Assembly (NCBI RefSeq): GCF_001270965.1
Contig: NZ_LGIA01000210.1
Coordinates: 1 to 43,403 of the forward strand
Direction of reading: 5' to 3'
Length of the DNA: 43,403 nucleotides
Source of the DNA: Sunxiuqinia dokdonensis
Lineage (GTDB): Bacteria; Bacteroidota; Bacteroidia; Bacteroidales; Prolixibacteraceae
Shown: positions 15,401-23,506 of the stretch, in pieces
How positions within the stretch are numbered: position 1 is the first letter of the stretch
Layout of the letters: every line of letters begins with the position of its first letter
The notes under the pieces: generated by a model
What the model was told of the DNA's origin: nothing
Seen by the model: the letters and a program-made list of their open reading frames with translations, nothing else
Database searches by the model: none
Position numbers and translations under genes: made by a program

Positions 15401-18045
15401 AATCCAAGATTTATGATGGTGCGGTTTATAGCCCATTCACCGTGACTTATTCTGGTTTTGTAACAGGCGAAGACGAGAATGATCTGGGAGGTGCGCTTGA
15501 TTTCAGTGGCACAGCGACCACAGCAACCGATGCGGGGACAGCCTATGTGATTACCCCCGAAGGTTTGAGCTCGTCAAACTATGCCATCACTTTTATTGAC
15601 GGCAAGTTGGATATTACGCCAATGGAACTGACTGTGACTGCCGATGCCGGACAAACAAAAGTCTATGGCGAAGCAGATCCGGTATTCACTTACGCGGTTG
15701 CACCTGCCTTGGAAACTGGCGACAGCTTCTCAGGCGAACTGAGCCGTGCAGCTGGTGAAGATGTTGGCTCGTATGCCATCGGGCAGGGAACACTGACTGC
15801 CGGAGCCAACTACGACCTCAGCTTTGTCAGCAGCGATTTCAGCATCACCCAAAAACCAATTACGGTGACTGCCGATGCCGGACAAACAAAAGTTTATGGT
15901 GAAGCAGACCCGGTATTCACCTACGCGGTTGCATCTGCTTTGATAACTGGCGACGACTTCTCAGGCGAACTGAGCCGCGCAGCCGGTGAAGATGTTGGTG
16001 ATTATGCCATCGTGCAGGGAACACTGACTGCCGGAGCCAATTACGATCTCAGCTTTGTCAGCAGCGATTTCAGCATTACACAAAAAGCCATTACCGTGAC
16101 TGCCGATGCCGGACAAACGAAAGTTTATGGTGAAGCAGACCCGACATTCACTTACGTGGTTGCACCTGCTTTGATAACTGGCGACAGCTTCGCGGGCGAA
16201 CTGAGCCGCGTAGCCGGTGAAGATGTTGGCTTGTATGCGATCGGCCAGGGAACACTGACTGCCGGAGCCAATTACGACCTCAGCTTTGTCAGCAGCGATT
16301 TCAGCATTACACAAAAAGCCATTACCGTGACTGCCGATGCCGGACAAACTAAAGTTTATGGTGAAGCAGATCCCGTATTCACCTACGCGGTGGCACCTGC
16401 TTTGATAACTGGCGACGACTTCTCAGGCGAACTGAGCCGCGCAGCCGGTGAAGATGTTGGTGATTATGCCATCGGCCAGGGAACACTGACTGCCGGAGCC
16501 AACTACGACCTCAGCTTTGTCAGCAGCGATTTCAGTATCACTCAAAAGCCAATTACGGTGACTGCCGATGCCGGACAAACAAAAGTTTATGGCGAAGCAG
16601 ATCCGGTATTCACTTACGCGGTTGCACCTGCCTTGGAAACTGGCGACAGCTTCTCAGGCGAACTGAGCCGTGCAGCTGGTGAAGATGTTGGCTTTTATGC
16701 GATCGGCCAGGGAACACTGACTGCCAGTTCGAATTACGATCTCAGCTTTGTCAGCAACGATTTCAGCATCACCCAAAAGCCAATTACGGTGACTGCCGAT
16801 GCCGGACAAACAAAAGTGTACGGCGAAACAGATCCGGTATACACTTACACGGTGGCACCTGCCTTGGAGAGCGGGGATGTCCTGAACGGAGCGCTGTCAA
16901 GAGAAGCCGGAGAAGATGCAGGTTCATACTTGATCACTCTGGGCAGCTTGACCGCAGGTTCAAACTACGAATTAATCTTAGCCAGCGAATCGTTCATCAT
17001 CACACAAGCCTCGCAGAGCATCAGCTTTAGCCCGATTCCATCGAAGCACCTGGAAACCGATGCAGATTTTACGTTGGATGCGACCGCGAGCTCAGGTCTT
17101 CCGGTAAGCTACACCTACACGTACAGTGCGACGGAAGCTCCCGCCACCGTTTCCGAAGATGGATTTGTCAGCTTGATGAGCTCGGGCGAAGTTGAAATTA
17201 CCGCTTCACAAGCCGGGAACAACAACTACCTCCCTGCAGAACCCGTAAGCCAGTGGCTGACAATTACCAGTTCGGATGCCAGTATTCACAGTTTCACGAT
17301 TAAAGGAGAGGACTTCGTCCAACCTGATCTGGAATTCTACTACCGGATGGATTGCGACGAACAGGAGACATCAGTAAGCATTAACTACAGTACCGATGCC
17401 AATGCCTCCTCAAGCGAAACAAACCCATTGGTCATTGAAACACCAGGCCCCGGGATTTACCGCAAAAGCGTGACGATCACTTCGCAAGATGAAAGCCAGC
17501 AACAGACCTACCATATCACCGTTGAAAAGGGCTTCCGTTTTGATGAAATCATCGAACAGAAGTACAACAACGTTTTATTGGTGAACAACAACCCCGATAC
17601 CAATGGAGGCTACCGTTTTACAAGCTTCAAATGGTATAAAAACGGCCAGTTGATCAGCACCGGGCAATACTACTCGGCAGGTGATGATGCTTCAGACCGA
17701 CTGGATCCGAACGCATCTTATTCGGTAGAGCTAACGACCACGGACAATCAGGTGCTTCGTACTTGTGAATTCAACATTGAGCTGAACAGTGCCTTTGCCT
17801 TGACAGCGAGTCCCAATCCGGTAAGAGCGGGAAGTACGATTGAAGTGGTAACAAACTACAGCAACAACATGCTGGTCGATCGCACGGTGCAGATTACAAG
17901 TCTGTACGGAGCTCCGATCTTGCGAGAGGTATCGGCCAGCAACGAAACCACGATTACACTCCCCAACAGCATGGCTCCGGGAACCTATGTCGTGACAACA
18001 GTTGCTTCGGGCGTTGTTCTCAACACAAAAATCATAGTTCAGTAA
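12466..18045 (+). CDS. giant secreted MBG/YDG-repeat protein with T9SS-like C-terminal domain
   Basis: 1859 aa. Order: signal peptide (about 1-33, ending LAQ); GEVED-like domain (about 40-190, with YVKIWFDFNGNGDLTDIGE); a short repeat domain of the divergent InlB B-repeat type (about 192-272, ending NITANFG); an Ig/cadherin-like domain (about 275-380, TLTWSVA-like core and NGYSGSDSFLIEISDG); a Big-like domain (about 385-462). Alternating YDG domains (KIYDG or KVYDG starts near 480, 645 and 895) and MBG-type domains (KTYDGAVYSPFTVTYSGF near 555, 725, 805 and 970) follow. Then come six near-identical 77-residue MBG repeats (1054-1515), another Big-like domain, and a C-terminal domain from about 1778 (SPNPVRAGSTIEV...APGTYVVTT...KIIVQ) resembling T9SS type A sorting domains. 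It is probably exported by T9SS and anchored or released at the cell surface as an adhesin or matrix protein. Ligand unknown. Confidence 0.9.
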   Translation: MNKQNKMLAFFKRRSALLTIILLSAIWTTPSLAQSPLCDSYPTMFCCEYISEVSINGASAAGAPDATGFATGPGYIDHTSSSLTTLVAGSTYPVSVTVKTGSTYQEYVKIWFDFNGNGDLTDIGELVYEADQNIDGTYTFNGTITVPNDVFNGDVYIRVVMTFENSPTLCGEYDYGTTIDLKATITGGVDPHVLQVSVASSGGLTGTVISSPGGISTGTEQEMANFADGSTVTLTANPSGAASFNGWTGDVTSTSNPLEVVMNEAKNITANFGPPNAAPSFNNGATASLTVDEDAATTSINDLLAITDTDTGNPLTWSVATAPTNGSLSGFNATATSTGSSVTPSGLSYTPANGYSGSDSFLIEISDGTATAQITVNVTVRASQSITFDAIGTKTYGDADFTLGEATTDEGLTVTYTADDPTIVSISGNTASILKAGSTTITASQDGDATHAPATSVQQTLDVSKKELTVTSAVAADKIYDGNTDATISGATLSGLVGSDDVTLGDAATGTFAQATVGTGISVGTAMTISGADAGNYTLTQPVLTADITPKALTITAEDKSKTYDGAVYSPFTVTYSGFITSEDETALDGTLSFSGTATTATNVGTAYGISPGGLSASNYDITFVDGKLDIMPKELTVSDAVAADKVYDGQADAVISSAILSGVVGTDEVSLDNHTSGVFAQAGAGTNIEVNTSMTISGADAGNYSLTQPALTANITKKALTITADNQTKTYDGEVYSPFTVTYSGFVAGEDENDLAGALSFTGSAATATDVGKGYVITPEGLSSSNYDISLVDGELEIYPKTLTVTADDQSKEYDGAVFSSFTVSYSGFATGEDENDLGGVPTFSGTAISATDIGEDYTIIPGGLSSWNYSINYVSGMLDITAKELQVLNATAADKVYDGQTDALISGAILSGVVEGEDVTLSNMTTGTFAQEGAGENITVSTSMIISGADADKYTLVQPTLTANITKKDLTVTAEDKSKIYDGAVYSPFTVTYSGFVTGEDENDLGGALDFSGTATTATDAGTAYVITPEGLSSSNYAITFIDGKLDITPMELTVTADAGQTKVYGEADPVFTYAVAPALETGDSFSGELSRAAGEDVGSYAIGQGTLTAGANYDLSFVSSDFSITQKPITVTADAGQTKVYGEADPVFTYAVASALITGDDFSGELSRAAGEDVGDYAIVQGTLTAGANYDLSFVSSDFSITQKAITVTADAGQTKVYGEADPTFTYVVAPALITGDSFAGELSRVAGEDVGLYAIGQGTLTAGANYDLSFVSSDFSITQKAITVTADAGQTKVYGEADPVFTYAVAPALITGDDFSGELSRAAGEDVGDYAIGQGTLTAGANYDLSFVSSDFSITQKPITVTADAGQTKVYGEADPVFTYAVAPALETGDSFSGELSRAAGEDVGFYAIGQGTLTASSNYDLSFVSNDFSITQKPITVTADAGQTKVYGETDPVYTYTVAPALESGDVLNGALSREAGEDAGSYLITLGSLTAGSNYELILASESFIITQASQSISFSPIPSKHLETDADFTLDATASSGLPVSYTYTYSATEAPATVSEDGFVSLMSSGEVEITASQAGNNNYLPAEPVSQWLTITSSDASIHSFTIKGEDFVQPDLEFYYRMDCDEQETSVSINYSTDANASSSETNPLVIETPGPGIYRKSVTITSQDESQQQTYHITVEKGFRFDEIIEQKYNNVLLVNNNPDTNGGYRFTSFKWYKNGQLISTGQYYSAGDDASDRLDPNASYSVELTTTDNQVLRTCEFNIELNSAFALTASPNPVRAGSTIEVVTNYSNNMLVDRTVQITSLYGAPILREVSASNETTITLPNSMAPGTYVVTTVASGVVLNTKIIVQ
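15625..17010 (+). repeat. six tandem 231-bp coding repeats (MBG domains)
   Basis: Units start at 15625, 15856, 16087, 16318, 16549 and 16780, exactly 231 bp (77 codons) each, and all are in frame. The first five are nearly identical at the DNA level. The sixth is diverged in its second half, as if the array grows or is homogenised from the left. Each unit opens with TVTADAGQTKVYGEADP and closes with LSFVSSDFSITQK. Such an array is prone to copy-number change by recombination and to collapse in short-read assemblies. Confidence 0.92.
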
Positions 18046-18078
18046 TTCTTCTGGTAGCATTTTAAAAAATAGAATCAT

Positions 18079-18972
18079 ATGAATCGTTTTAAATTCAACC
18101 CATACCAACAAGTTCTGATTGCCATTTTCCTGCTCCTATCGGCAGGATCGGCAACAGCTCAATATTACCAGCTTCCGAAGGGTGAACTTTCGGTTTACTT
18201 AAAGGGAGTCAATTCTAAATTGCATATCGATATGCGGGAAACCGCTGACAGCGATACGCGATTCGGGGCAGGTGCCGGAATCCAGTACAGCTATTATCTT
18301 TCGCGAAACTGGAGTGTTTCGGGTGCGCTCGAATACCAATCTTATCGTTCTGAAACCCTCATTGACAACTTCGCCGACAGCTACAGCGTGAGCGATGCCG
18401 AAGGGGATAACATGATCTTCCGAACTTCGGCCGATGTTTACCACGAAAGGCAGTCCGTCGGCATGCTGAACATTCCGCTGCGCATTCAGTGGGAAACCAC
18501 AGGCTATTAGACCAGGCTGTTTGCTGCAAGTGGGATCCAGCTGGGCCTCCCGCTTGCGGCCAGCTACAAGGCCACCGCTTTTGGCCTGGAAACTTCCGGT
18601 TACTTCCCGCAATGGGATGCTCATCTGACGAGCCCGCGTTTTATGGGTTTTGGAAGTTGGAATACCAAGCACAGCGGTAAGGAAAAGCTGAAACTAAAAA
18701 ACAGCTATTCGGTTTTGTTCGAACTGGGTGTAAAACAGCAATTAAAGGCGTTCCGTCACCTGTACGTGAGTGCCTATGTCGAACTGGGACTGAACGATCT
18801 GGCAAAGGCGAGCGACCCGCAAGCACTCATGGGCTACAATACCGACAGCCCGGTTGATTTCCACCACGGCTCGGTCATTTACAGTTCGCCGGAAGCCGCC
18901 GGAAGCAACTATGCCGGTAAGGTAAGCGCTCAAAGTTTCGGTTTTAAGATGCGTTACGCTTTTAGCTGGTAG
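18079..18972 (+). pseudogene. outer-membrane beta-barrel protein gene interrupted by in-frame TAG
   Basis: The frame begins MNRFKFNPYQQVLIAIFLLLSA (signal peptide, cleavage near TAQ) and reads a typical Bacteroidota OMP_b-brl-type barrel: SRNWSVSGALEYQSY, then SVGMLNIPLRIQWE, up to a TAG at 18508-18510. The same frame continues immediately as TRLFAASGIQLGLPLAASY and ends YAFSW, the aromatic C-terminal residue typical of barrels, with stop at 18970-18972. The complete protein would be 296 residues plus the TAG position. Both halves are needed for one barrel, so truncation at 143 aa would be non-functional. It is 33 bp after the repeat protein and probably belongs to the same operon. A sequencing error, a fresh nonsense mutation or readthrough are the options. 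Confidence 0.8.
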
Positions 18973-18990
18973 CCATTCATAGTTGCAACC

Positions 18991-19046
18991 AAGAGTTCAA
19001 GAAAAAAGCACTTCAGTTCCCTGAGGTGCTTTTTTCTTGAACTCCT
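18991..19046. terminator. strong bidirectional terminator after the surface-protein operon
   Basis: Arms 18993-19016 and 19021-19044 are 24 bp with a single mismatch (G-U in one RNA strand) and a 4-base loop. Poly-A and poly-T segments lie inside the arms. It follows the beta-barrel gene by about 20 bp. Confidence 0.85.
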
Positions 19047-19173
19047 TGTCAAACTTTTTTCTCATCTGCTTCCTAATTGTAAGTCAGTGAAAATAGTCCT
19101 TAACTTACCGTACTGCCAAATGTAGCACTTCCACCAGGAGCCTCATGATATAGAATATCAGTGAATAATTGAA

Positions 19174-19425
19174 CTGTGACTCCAAATTATTTGATGCTGA
19201 CCGTAAATTATCGGACTGTAACTCTAAATTATTTGATGCTGACGGTAAATTATCGACCTGTGACTTCAAATTATTTGATGCTGACGGTAAATTATCGGAC
19301 TGTGACTCCAAATTATTTGATGCTGACGGTAAATCATCGGACTGTGACTCCAAATTATTTGATGCTGACGGTAAATCATCGGACTGTGACTTCAAAACAT
19401 TTGATGCTGTCGGTAAATAATCGCC
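19174..19425. repeat. 42-bp tandem array, six copies, each of two 21-bp halves
   Basis: Units at 19174, 19216, 19258, 19300, 19342 and 19384 are exactly 42 bp, and copies 2-5 differ by only a few bases. Each unit has two related halves, CTGTGACTCC-AAATTATTTGA and TGCTGACGGT-AAATTATCGGA. Diverged partial copies flank it on both sides. The array starts about 130 bp after the terminator at 18991-19046 and ends 30 bp beyond the sulfatase stop codon. All units being a multiple of three keeps reading frames open on both strands (for example 14-residue repeats with SASNNLESQSD on the minus strand), but no start signal or non-repeat domain supports a protein. The rest of 18973-19455 holds only the terminator. 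Confidence 0.9.
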
Positions 19426-19455
19426 CTGAGATGCTGAATAATTCGATGGCAACAG

Positions 19456-21072
19456 TCAATTCTCCACCACTTCGAGATACTCATTTAAAAAGCGCTGATC
19501 GTTTTCATCCGAATCGCCATATTTTTCGCGCAGTTCAACCAAGCGGCCGTGCATCATTTCCTGCACTTCCGCATAGTCCGGGTCACCGTAAACATTGGTC
19601 ATTTCATGCGGGTCTTTTTCCAGGTCGTAGAGCTCCCATTCGTCAATGTCGTAGTAAAAATGCATCAGTTTGTAGCGATCGGTAGCCACACCATAATGCC
19701 GTTTCACCATGTGTATCGAAGGATACTCGTAGTAAGTGTAGTACACCGCATCGCGCCATTCGCCGCTTTGTCCATTGAGCAGCTTGCGAAACGACTCGCC
19801 CTGCATGGCTTCAGGAATTTCAATGCCGGCATAATCGAGGAAAGTTGGCGCAAAATCGAGGTTTTGAACCAGCTGATCAAAGCTTGATCCGGCACCAATC
19901 TCTTTCGGATACCGAATGAGCAGCGGTGTGCGGAACGACTCCTCATACATAAATCGCTTATCGAACCAGCCGTGTTCCCCTAAATAAAAACCCTGATCGG
20001 AAGTATACACCACGATCGTGTTTTCATCCAAGCCGTTTTCCTCCAAAAAATCCAGCAATTCACCAACCCCGTCGTCAACCGAAGCGATGCAGCCCAGGTA
20101 ATCCTGCATGTAACGCTGGTAGCGCCACTGCATAAGCTCTTTCTCATTCATATTGGCATAATCGCGCTGAAACTCGTCATTGATCGGACCATAAACCGAA
20201 TCCCAGGCAGCCCGCTGGTCAAAGTCCATGCGCCCAACTTCGCGGTGAAAAGCACCTTTATCCCAACCGGCAGTTTCCTCAATACCCAGCCGGTCCATCA
20301 CATCGGGATAAACCTTGGAATCGCCGGCCCAGTTCATGTGCTCCAAAATATTCATTTCCGACTCTTTGGCGGCCGTCCCCCTACCCTCGTAATCATCAAA
20401 AAGGGTTTCCGGCTCCCGAAAAGTCATGTTGGTGTAGGTTTTATAATGCCGGTTGGCAGGCAGCCATTCCCGATGCGGCGCTTTCTGATGATAAAGGACG
20501 CAAAACGGTTTCTCCAAATCCCGGTTCTTCAGCCAGTCGAGCGTCATCTCTGTGGTCAGGTCCGTCACATAGCCCGAAAGTCGTTTCCGCTCACCGTTAA
20601 TGATGAAATCTGGATTGTAGTAGGCACCCTGCCCGGGCAGCACTGCTGAGTAGTCGAATCCGGTGGGCAATCCGTCGAGGTGAATTTTGCCAATCATTGC
20701 GGTTTGATAGCCATTCGCCTGAAGCAGCTTCGGAAAGTTATCCTGCTCCCAGTCGAACGGCTGGATATTGTCCACCTTTCCATTCACAAAGCTGTGCTTG
20801 CCCGTAAGAAGAACAGCCCGGCTGGGGGCGCAGATGGAATTGGTTACCGTGGCCCGGGTGAAAATAGCGCCTTCTTTGGCCAGCCGGTCAATGTTTGGCG
20901 TTTGGTTTAAGCCATGTCCGTAGGCGCTTATGGCCTGGTAGGCATGATCGTCACTCATGATGAAGACGATATTCGGACGCTTGGGTTCTTGTTCTTTGGG
21001 AGCACAGCCAACAATTCCGGCGGTTGCTGTCAGCAGGGCCAGTGAGTTTGTAAGGATTGGTTTCATACGCAT
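19456..21072 (-). CDS. S1-family sulfatase, predicted lipoprotein
   Basis: 538 aa. The N-terminal lipobox GIVGC (C23) predicts a lipoprotein. The sulfatase N-terminal metal ligands are in FIMSDDHAYQ (D41, D42) and the formylglycine signature is SICAPSRAVLLTG with C81, so activity needs a sulfatase-maturing enzyme encoded elsewhere. The downstream metal site is VVYTSDQGFYLGEHGWFDKR. General similarity (DDH, NSICAPSRA, HVNG-like FVNGK) recalls GlcNAc-6-sulfatase/heparan-type S1 enzymes, but the subfamily is not certain. The C-terminal domain carries WELYDLEKDPHEMTNVY. It probably removes sulfate from marine or host glycans. No polysaccharide utilisation locus (SusC/SusD) is present nearby. Confidence 0.93.
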   Translation of the reverse strand: MRMKPILTNSLALLTATAGIVGCAPKEQEPKRPNIVFIMSDDHAYQAISAYGHGLNQTPNIDRLAKEGAIFTRATVTNSICAPSRAVLLTGKHSFVNGKVDNIQPFDWEQDNFPKLLQANGYQTAMIGKIHLDGLPTGFDYSAVLPGQGAYYNPDFIINGERKRLSGYVTDLTTEMTLDWLKNRDLEKPFCVLYHQKAPHREWLPANRHYKTYTNMTFREPETLFDDYEGRGTAAKESEMNILEHMNWAGDSKVYPDVMDRLGIEETAGWDKGAFHREVGRMDFDQRAAWDSVYGPINDEFQRDYANMNEKELMQWRYQRYMQDYLGCIASVDDGVGELLDFLEENGLDENTIVVYTSDQGFYLGEHGWFDKRFMYEESFRTPLLIRYPKEIGAGSSFDQLVQNLDFAPTFLDYAGIEIPEAMQGESFRKLLNGQSGEWRDAVYYTYYEYPSIHMVKRHYGVATDRYKLMHFYYDIDEWELYDLEKDPHEMTNVYGDPDYAEVQEMMHGRLVELREKYGDSDENDQRFLNEYLEVVEN

Positions 21073-21201
21073 GATTTATTTCGGTTGCTCAAAAATAGCA
21101 AACCGACAGATCATTTGAAACCCCATTCTGAAAAGACTTTTGACAATTGAATCATCCTCCGGAAGTGGACAAAACGAATTCCCGACAGGCTCTTCTCCGC
21201 T

Positions 21202-22119
21202 TTAAACGAAAAAGATGGCAACCCCCAATACGGTGATTACAGCCCCCACCACTTCTTTCCAGTTCACTTTTTCTTTGAAGATGATAATGGCGGGCGGAAT
21301 AATCAGTACCGGAACAATTGACATGATGGTTGCTGCGATGCCCGCTTTCGTATTTTGAACGGCAATCAGCGAAAAGGAAACGCCGAGAAAAGGACCAAAG
21401 AACGAACCCAAACTAATACGTTTCATGGCCGAAATATTTTTCAAGGCCGCCCAAACGCGGTGATACCGCTTCATAAAAACCAGCAAAATCGCAAAACCGA
21501 CAATTCCGGTCATCACCCGGATTTGCGAAGCGGCAAAAGCATCATAGTCGCCCATTCCTTTTTTGCTCAAAACCAAGCCGGTAGCCTGCCCCAGCGCGCC
21601 ACCAAGGGCCAACAAAATACCGGGAACCGAGTAGGCCGAAGTCAGTCGTTTGCGAATTTTCTCTCCGCCATTGAGTGCACTGTTTTCGCGTTTCAAAATG
21701 ACCATGCTGATTCCCAATAGCGTAATGATCATACCGACCCAGTTCATCGGCGACAACACTTCGCCCAATATAAAATAGGAAATGAAAGCCGTAAAAGGTG
21801 GCGTCATGGCCATAATCAGCATCGAAATGCGCGCGCCAACCACCACAAAAGCCTGAAACAAAAGCAAATCGCCAATAACAAAACCCACCAATCCCGACAA
21901 GGCCAGCCAGCCCCATTGATAAGTCGTAGCATCAAACGGAAACCACATGCCCCGTGAGATTTGGGTGTAAATGGAATAAATAAAAAACGCAATGACCAAA
22001 CGAATCAAATTAACGGCCAGCGAGCCGACTTTTTTTCCGGCCGACTCAAAAGCCATGCTGGTTACGGTCCAGAAAAGAGCCGTCAGCAAAGCTGCAATTT
22101 CACCCCAATATGCCATCAT
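21202..22119 (-). CDS. EamA/DMT-family transporter
   Basis: 305 aa, about ten membrane segments arranged as two EamA repeats (about 5-140 and 165-304). The repeats carry typical internal ends (WVGMIITLLGISMVIL and WKEVVGAVITVLGVAIFFV). It is an inner-membrane drug/metabolite transporter superfamily member. The substrate cannot be deduced. Two ATGs are adjacent at the start (22119 and 22116). It is divergent from the glutamine amidotransferase gene across 287 bp in which no clear feature was seen. Confidence 0.9.
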   Translation of the reverse strand: MMAYWGEIAALLTALFWTVTSMAFESAGKKVGSLAVNLIRLVIAFFIYSIYTQISRGMWFPFDATTYQWGWLALSGLVGFVIGDLLLFQAFVVVGARISMLIMAMTPPFTAFISYFILGEVLSPMNWVGMIITLLGISMVILKRENSALNGGEKIRKRLTSAYSVPGILLALGGALGQATGLVLSKKGMGDYDAFAASQIRVMTGIVGFAILLVFMKRYHRVWAALKNISAMKRISLGSFFGPFLGVSFSLIAVQNTKAGIAATIMSIVPVLIIPPAIIIFKEKVNWKEVVGAVITVLGVAIFFV

Positions 22120-22406
22120 AACTGTACCGCTTCAAGTGTAAACTGAAATTGCAGATCGAAGTGCAAAATCAGCAAAAATCGGGTCAAGACGTTCATTTAA
22201 AATTCTGATTAATTTGCGCCAAAAATAGTCAAATAATCACAGGCAAAAACAGACAAATACACAGGCCGGATTCATATTTTTTGACCGGGCAGCCAAATCA
22301 CACGCGCTGCAACCGGACGACAAAGAAGTCAAACTTGGCGAATCGGCCGCTCGAAGAACTTTTCAGAAATGACTCAGAATCGTTTATCTTCGAAACCAAA
22401 AAGCAA

Positions 22407-22982
22407 ATGAAACTACTGGTTGTGAACAGTGCCGAACCCGACGTGGCTGAATTCGCCGAAAATATCGCAAAAATTGTCCAAAGTGCCGGAGCAAACCACC
22501 AACTCATCAACTACCGGGATGGCCTGAAGCAGGATTTTTCGACCTTCGATGGTATTCTGATCTCCGGCTCTCCTCAGGGAGATGACATTGCAGAGCACCA
22601 CCAACCCTTTTTTCGGTGGATCAAAACCACTCCGAAACCAATTTTGGGAATCTGTGCCGGCCACCATATCACCGGGGTGATGTACGGGGCCAAGTACCTG
22701 CGCAGCGTGGAACCCGAATCAGGCGATTGTGAAGTTGAGATTGTTCTGGATGACCCCATATTCGCCGGAATTGGCAGAACCTTTGTTGCCCGCCAAATGC
22801 ACAACGACTCCGTCACACTGCCCGAAAACTTTGTGCATCTGGCCAAATCGGCGGTCTGTTTCAACCAAGCGATGAAACATCAAGACAGAGCCCTGTACTC
22901 CTTTCAATTTCATCCCGAATACCTTAATCCCAGTCTGATTCAGAATTTCATTCGCCTGTGCGCCCGAAAAACTGGGGAATAA
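22407..22982 (+). CDS. stand-alone class I glutamine amidotransferase (GuaA-N-like)
   Basis: 191 aa from the ATG at 22407 (MKLLVVNSAEPD). An in-frame extension to 22281 has no family-like sequence. The triad is complete: C83 in GICAGHH, and H169/E171 in FQFHPEYL. The glycine-rich oxyanion strand is LISGSPQGDD. It resembles the glutaminase domain of GMP synthase, but no synthetase domain follows, so it hydrolyses glutamine for an unknown partner, or acts on another gamma-glutamyl substrate. It is monogenic, followed by a hairpin at 23134-23160. Confidence 0.85.
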   Translation: MKLLVVNSAEPDVAEFAENIAKIVQSAGANHQLINYRDGLKQDFSTFDGILISGSPQGDDIAEHHQPFFRWIKTTPKPILGICAGHHITGVMYGAKYLRSVEPESGDCEVEIVLDDPIFAGIGRTFVARQMHNDSVTLPENFVHLAKSAVCFNQAMKHQDRALYSFQFHPEYLNPSLIQNFIRLCARKTGE

Positions 22983-23133
22983 TCGGCAGCAGCGCCCAAT
23001 CACGCGAGCATTTGGTATCAGAACGTTACTTTTTCCATTTTTTTTGAAGAAAAATGAAACGACTAACAAAAACATTGCTTTAATTCGCATCATCAAGTAT
23101 GAAGAACAATCTTCATTTTTGTTACTCATGAAT

Positions 23134-23160
23134 GAAAGGCCGCCTCACCAGCGGCCTTTC
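23134..23160. terminator. hairpin, possible terminator after the amidotransferase gene
   Basis: Perfect 10-bp stem GAAAGGCCGC / GCGGCCTTTC with 7-base loop. The U-tract is weak (TTTC TGTATGTT), so it could alternatively be a dispersed GC-rich palindrome. Nothing else was seen in the 329-bp gap 22983-23311. Confidence 0.55.
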
Positions 23161-23311
23161 TGTATGTTAGCCCATAACAATTCATTGACGCTGGTTTGCC
23201 CCGAACCCAAACAAACAGGCAGACCAATACGGTTTCAACCCAAAAAAGTTGAGATAAAAACGGCCTGGAGCCCACCCCGGCTACAGCTGCAACTAACAGG
23301 ATTAGGCAAAT

Positions 23312-23506
23312 TTATTCTTCCTCGTACTTAATCACTTCAACGGGGCATCCTTCCGCCGCTTCGATGATGCCATCTTCGTTTGATGCCAAATCGGCACCTT
23401 CGATTACAACTGCTTCATCGGGCATTTCAAACACCTCTGGGCAAGCACTTTCACACAATCCACAGGAAGTACATCCTTCTTCGATCCAAACTCTTTTAAT
23501 GGCCAT
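23312..23506 (-). CDS. 4Fe-4S ferredoxin
   Basis: 64 aa from ATG 23506 (MAIKRVWIEEG). An upstream in-frame start at 23548 would add 14 residues without family support. Cluster ligands are CTSCGLCESACP and GCPVEVIKYEEE; the acidic composition is typical. It is a small soluble electron carrier, most like single-[4Fe-4S] ferredoxins of the anaerobic type. No redox partner gene is adjacent; asnB lies upstream but is separated by a terminator. Confidence 0.92.
   Translation of the reverse strand: MAIKRVWIEEGCTSCGLCESACPEVFEMPDEAVVIEGADLASNEDGIIEAAEGCPVEVIKYEEE

Noticed and set aside
19174-19425. CRISPR array
   Set aside because: Units are contiguous 42-mers with no unique spacers and no cas genes nearby.
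19105-19452. 115-codon minus-strand frame made of 14-residue repeats
   Set aside because: It simply follows the 42-bp array; frames are open on both strands because the unit is a multiple of three, and no signal, domain or start context supports a protein.
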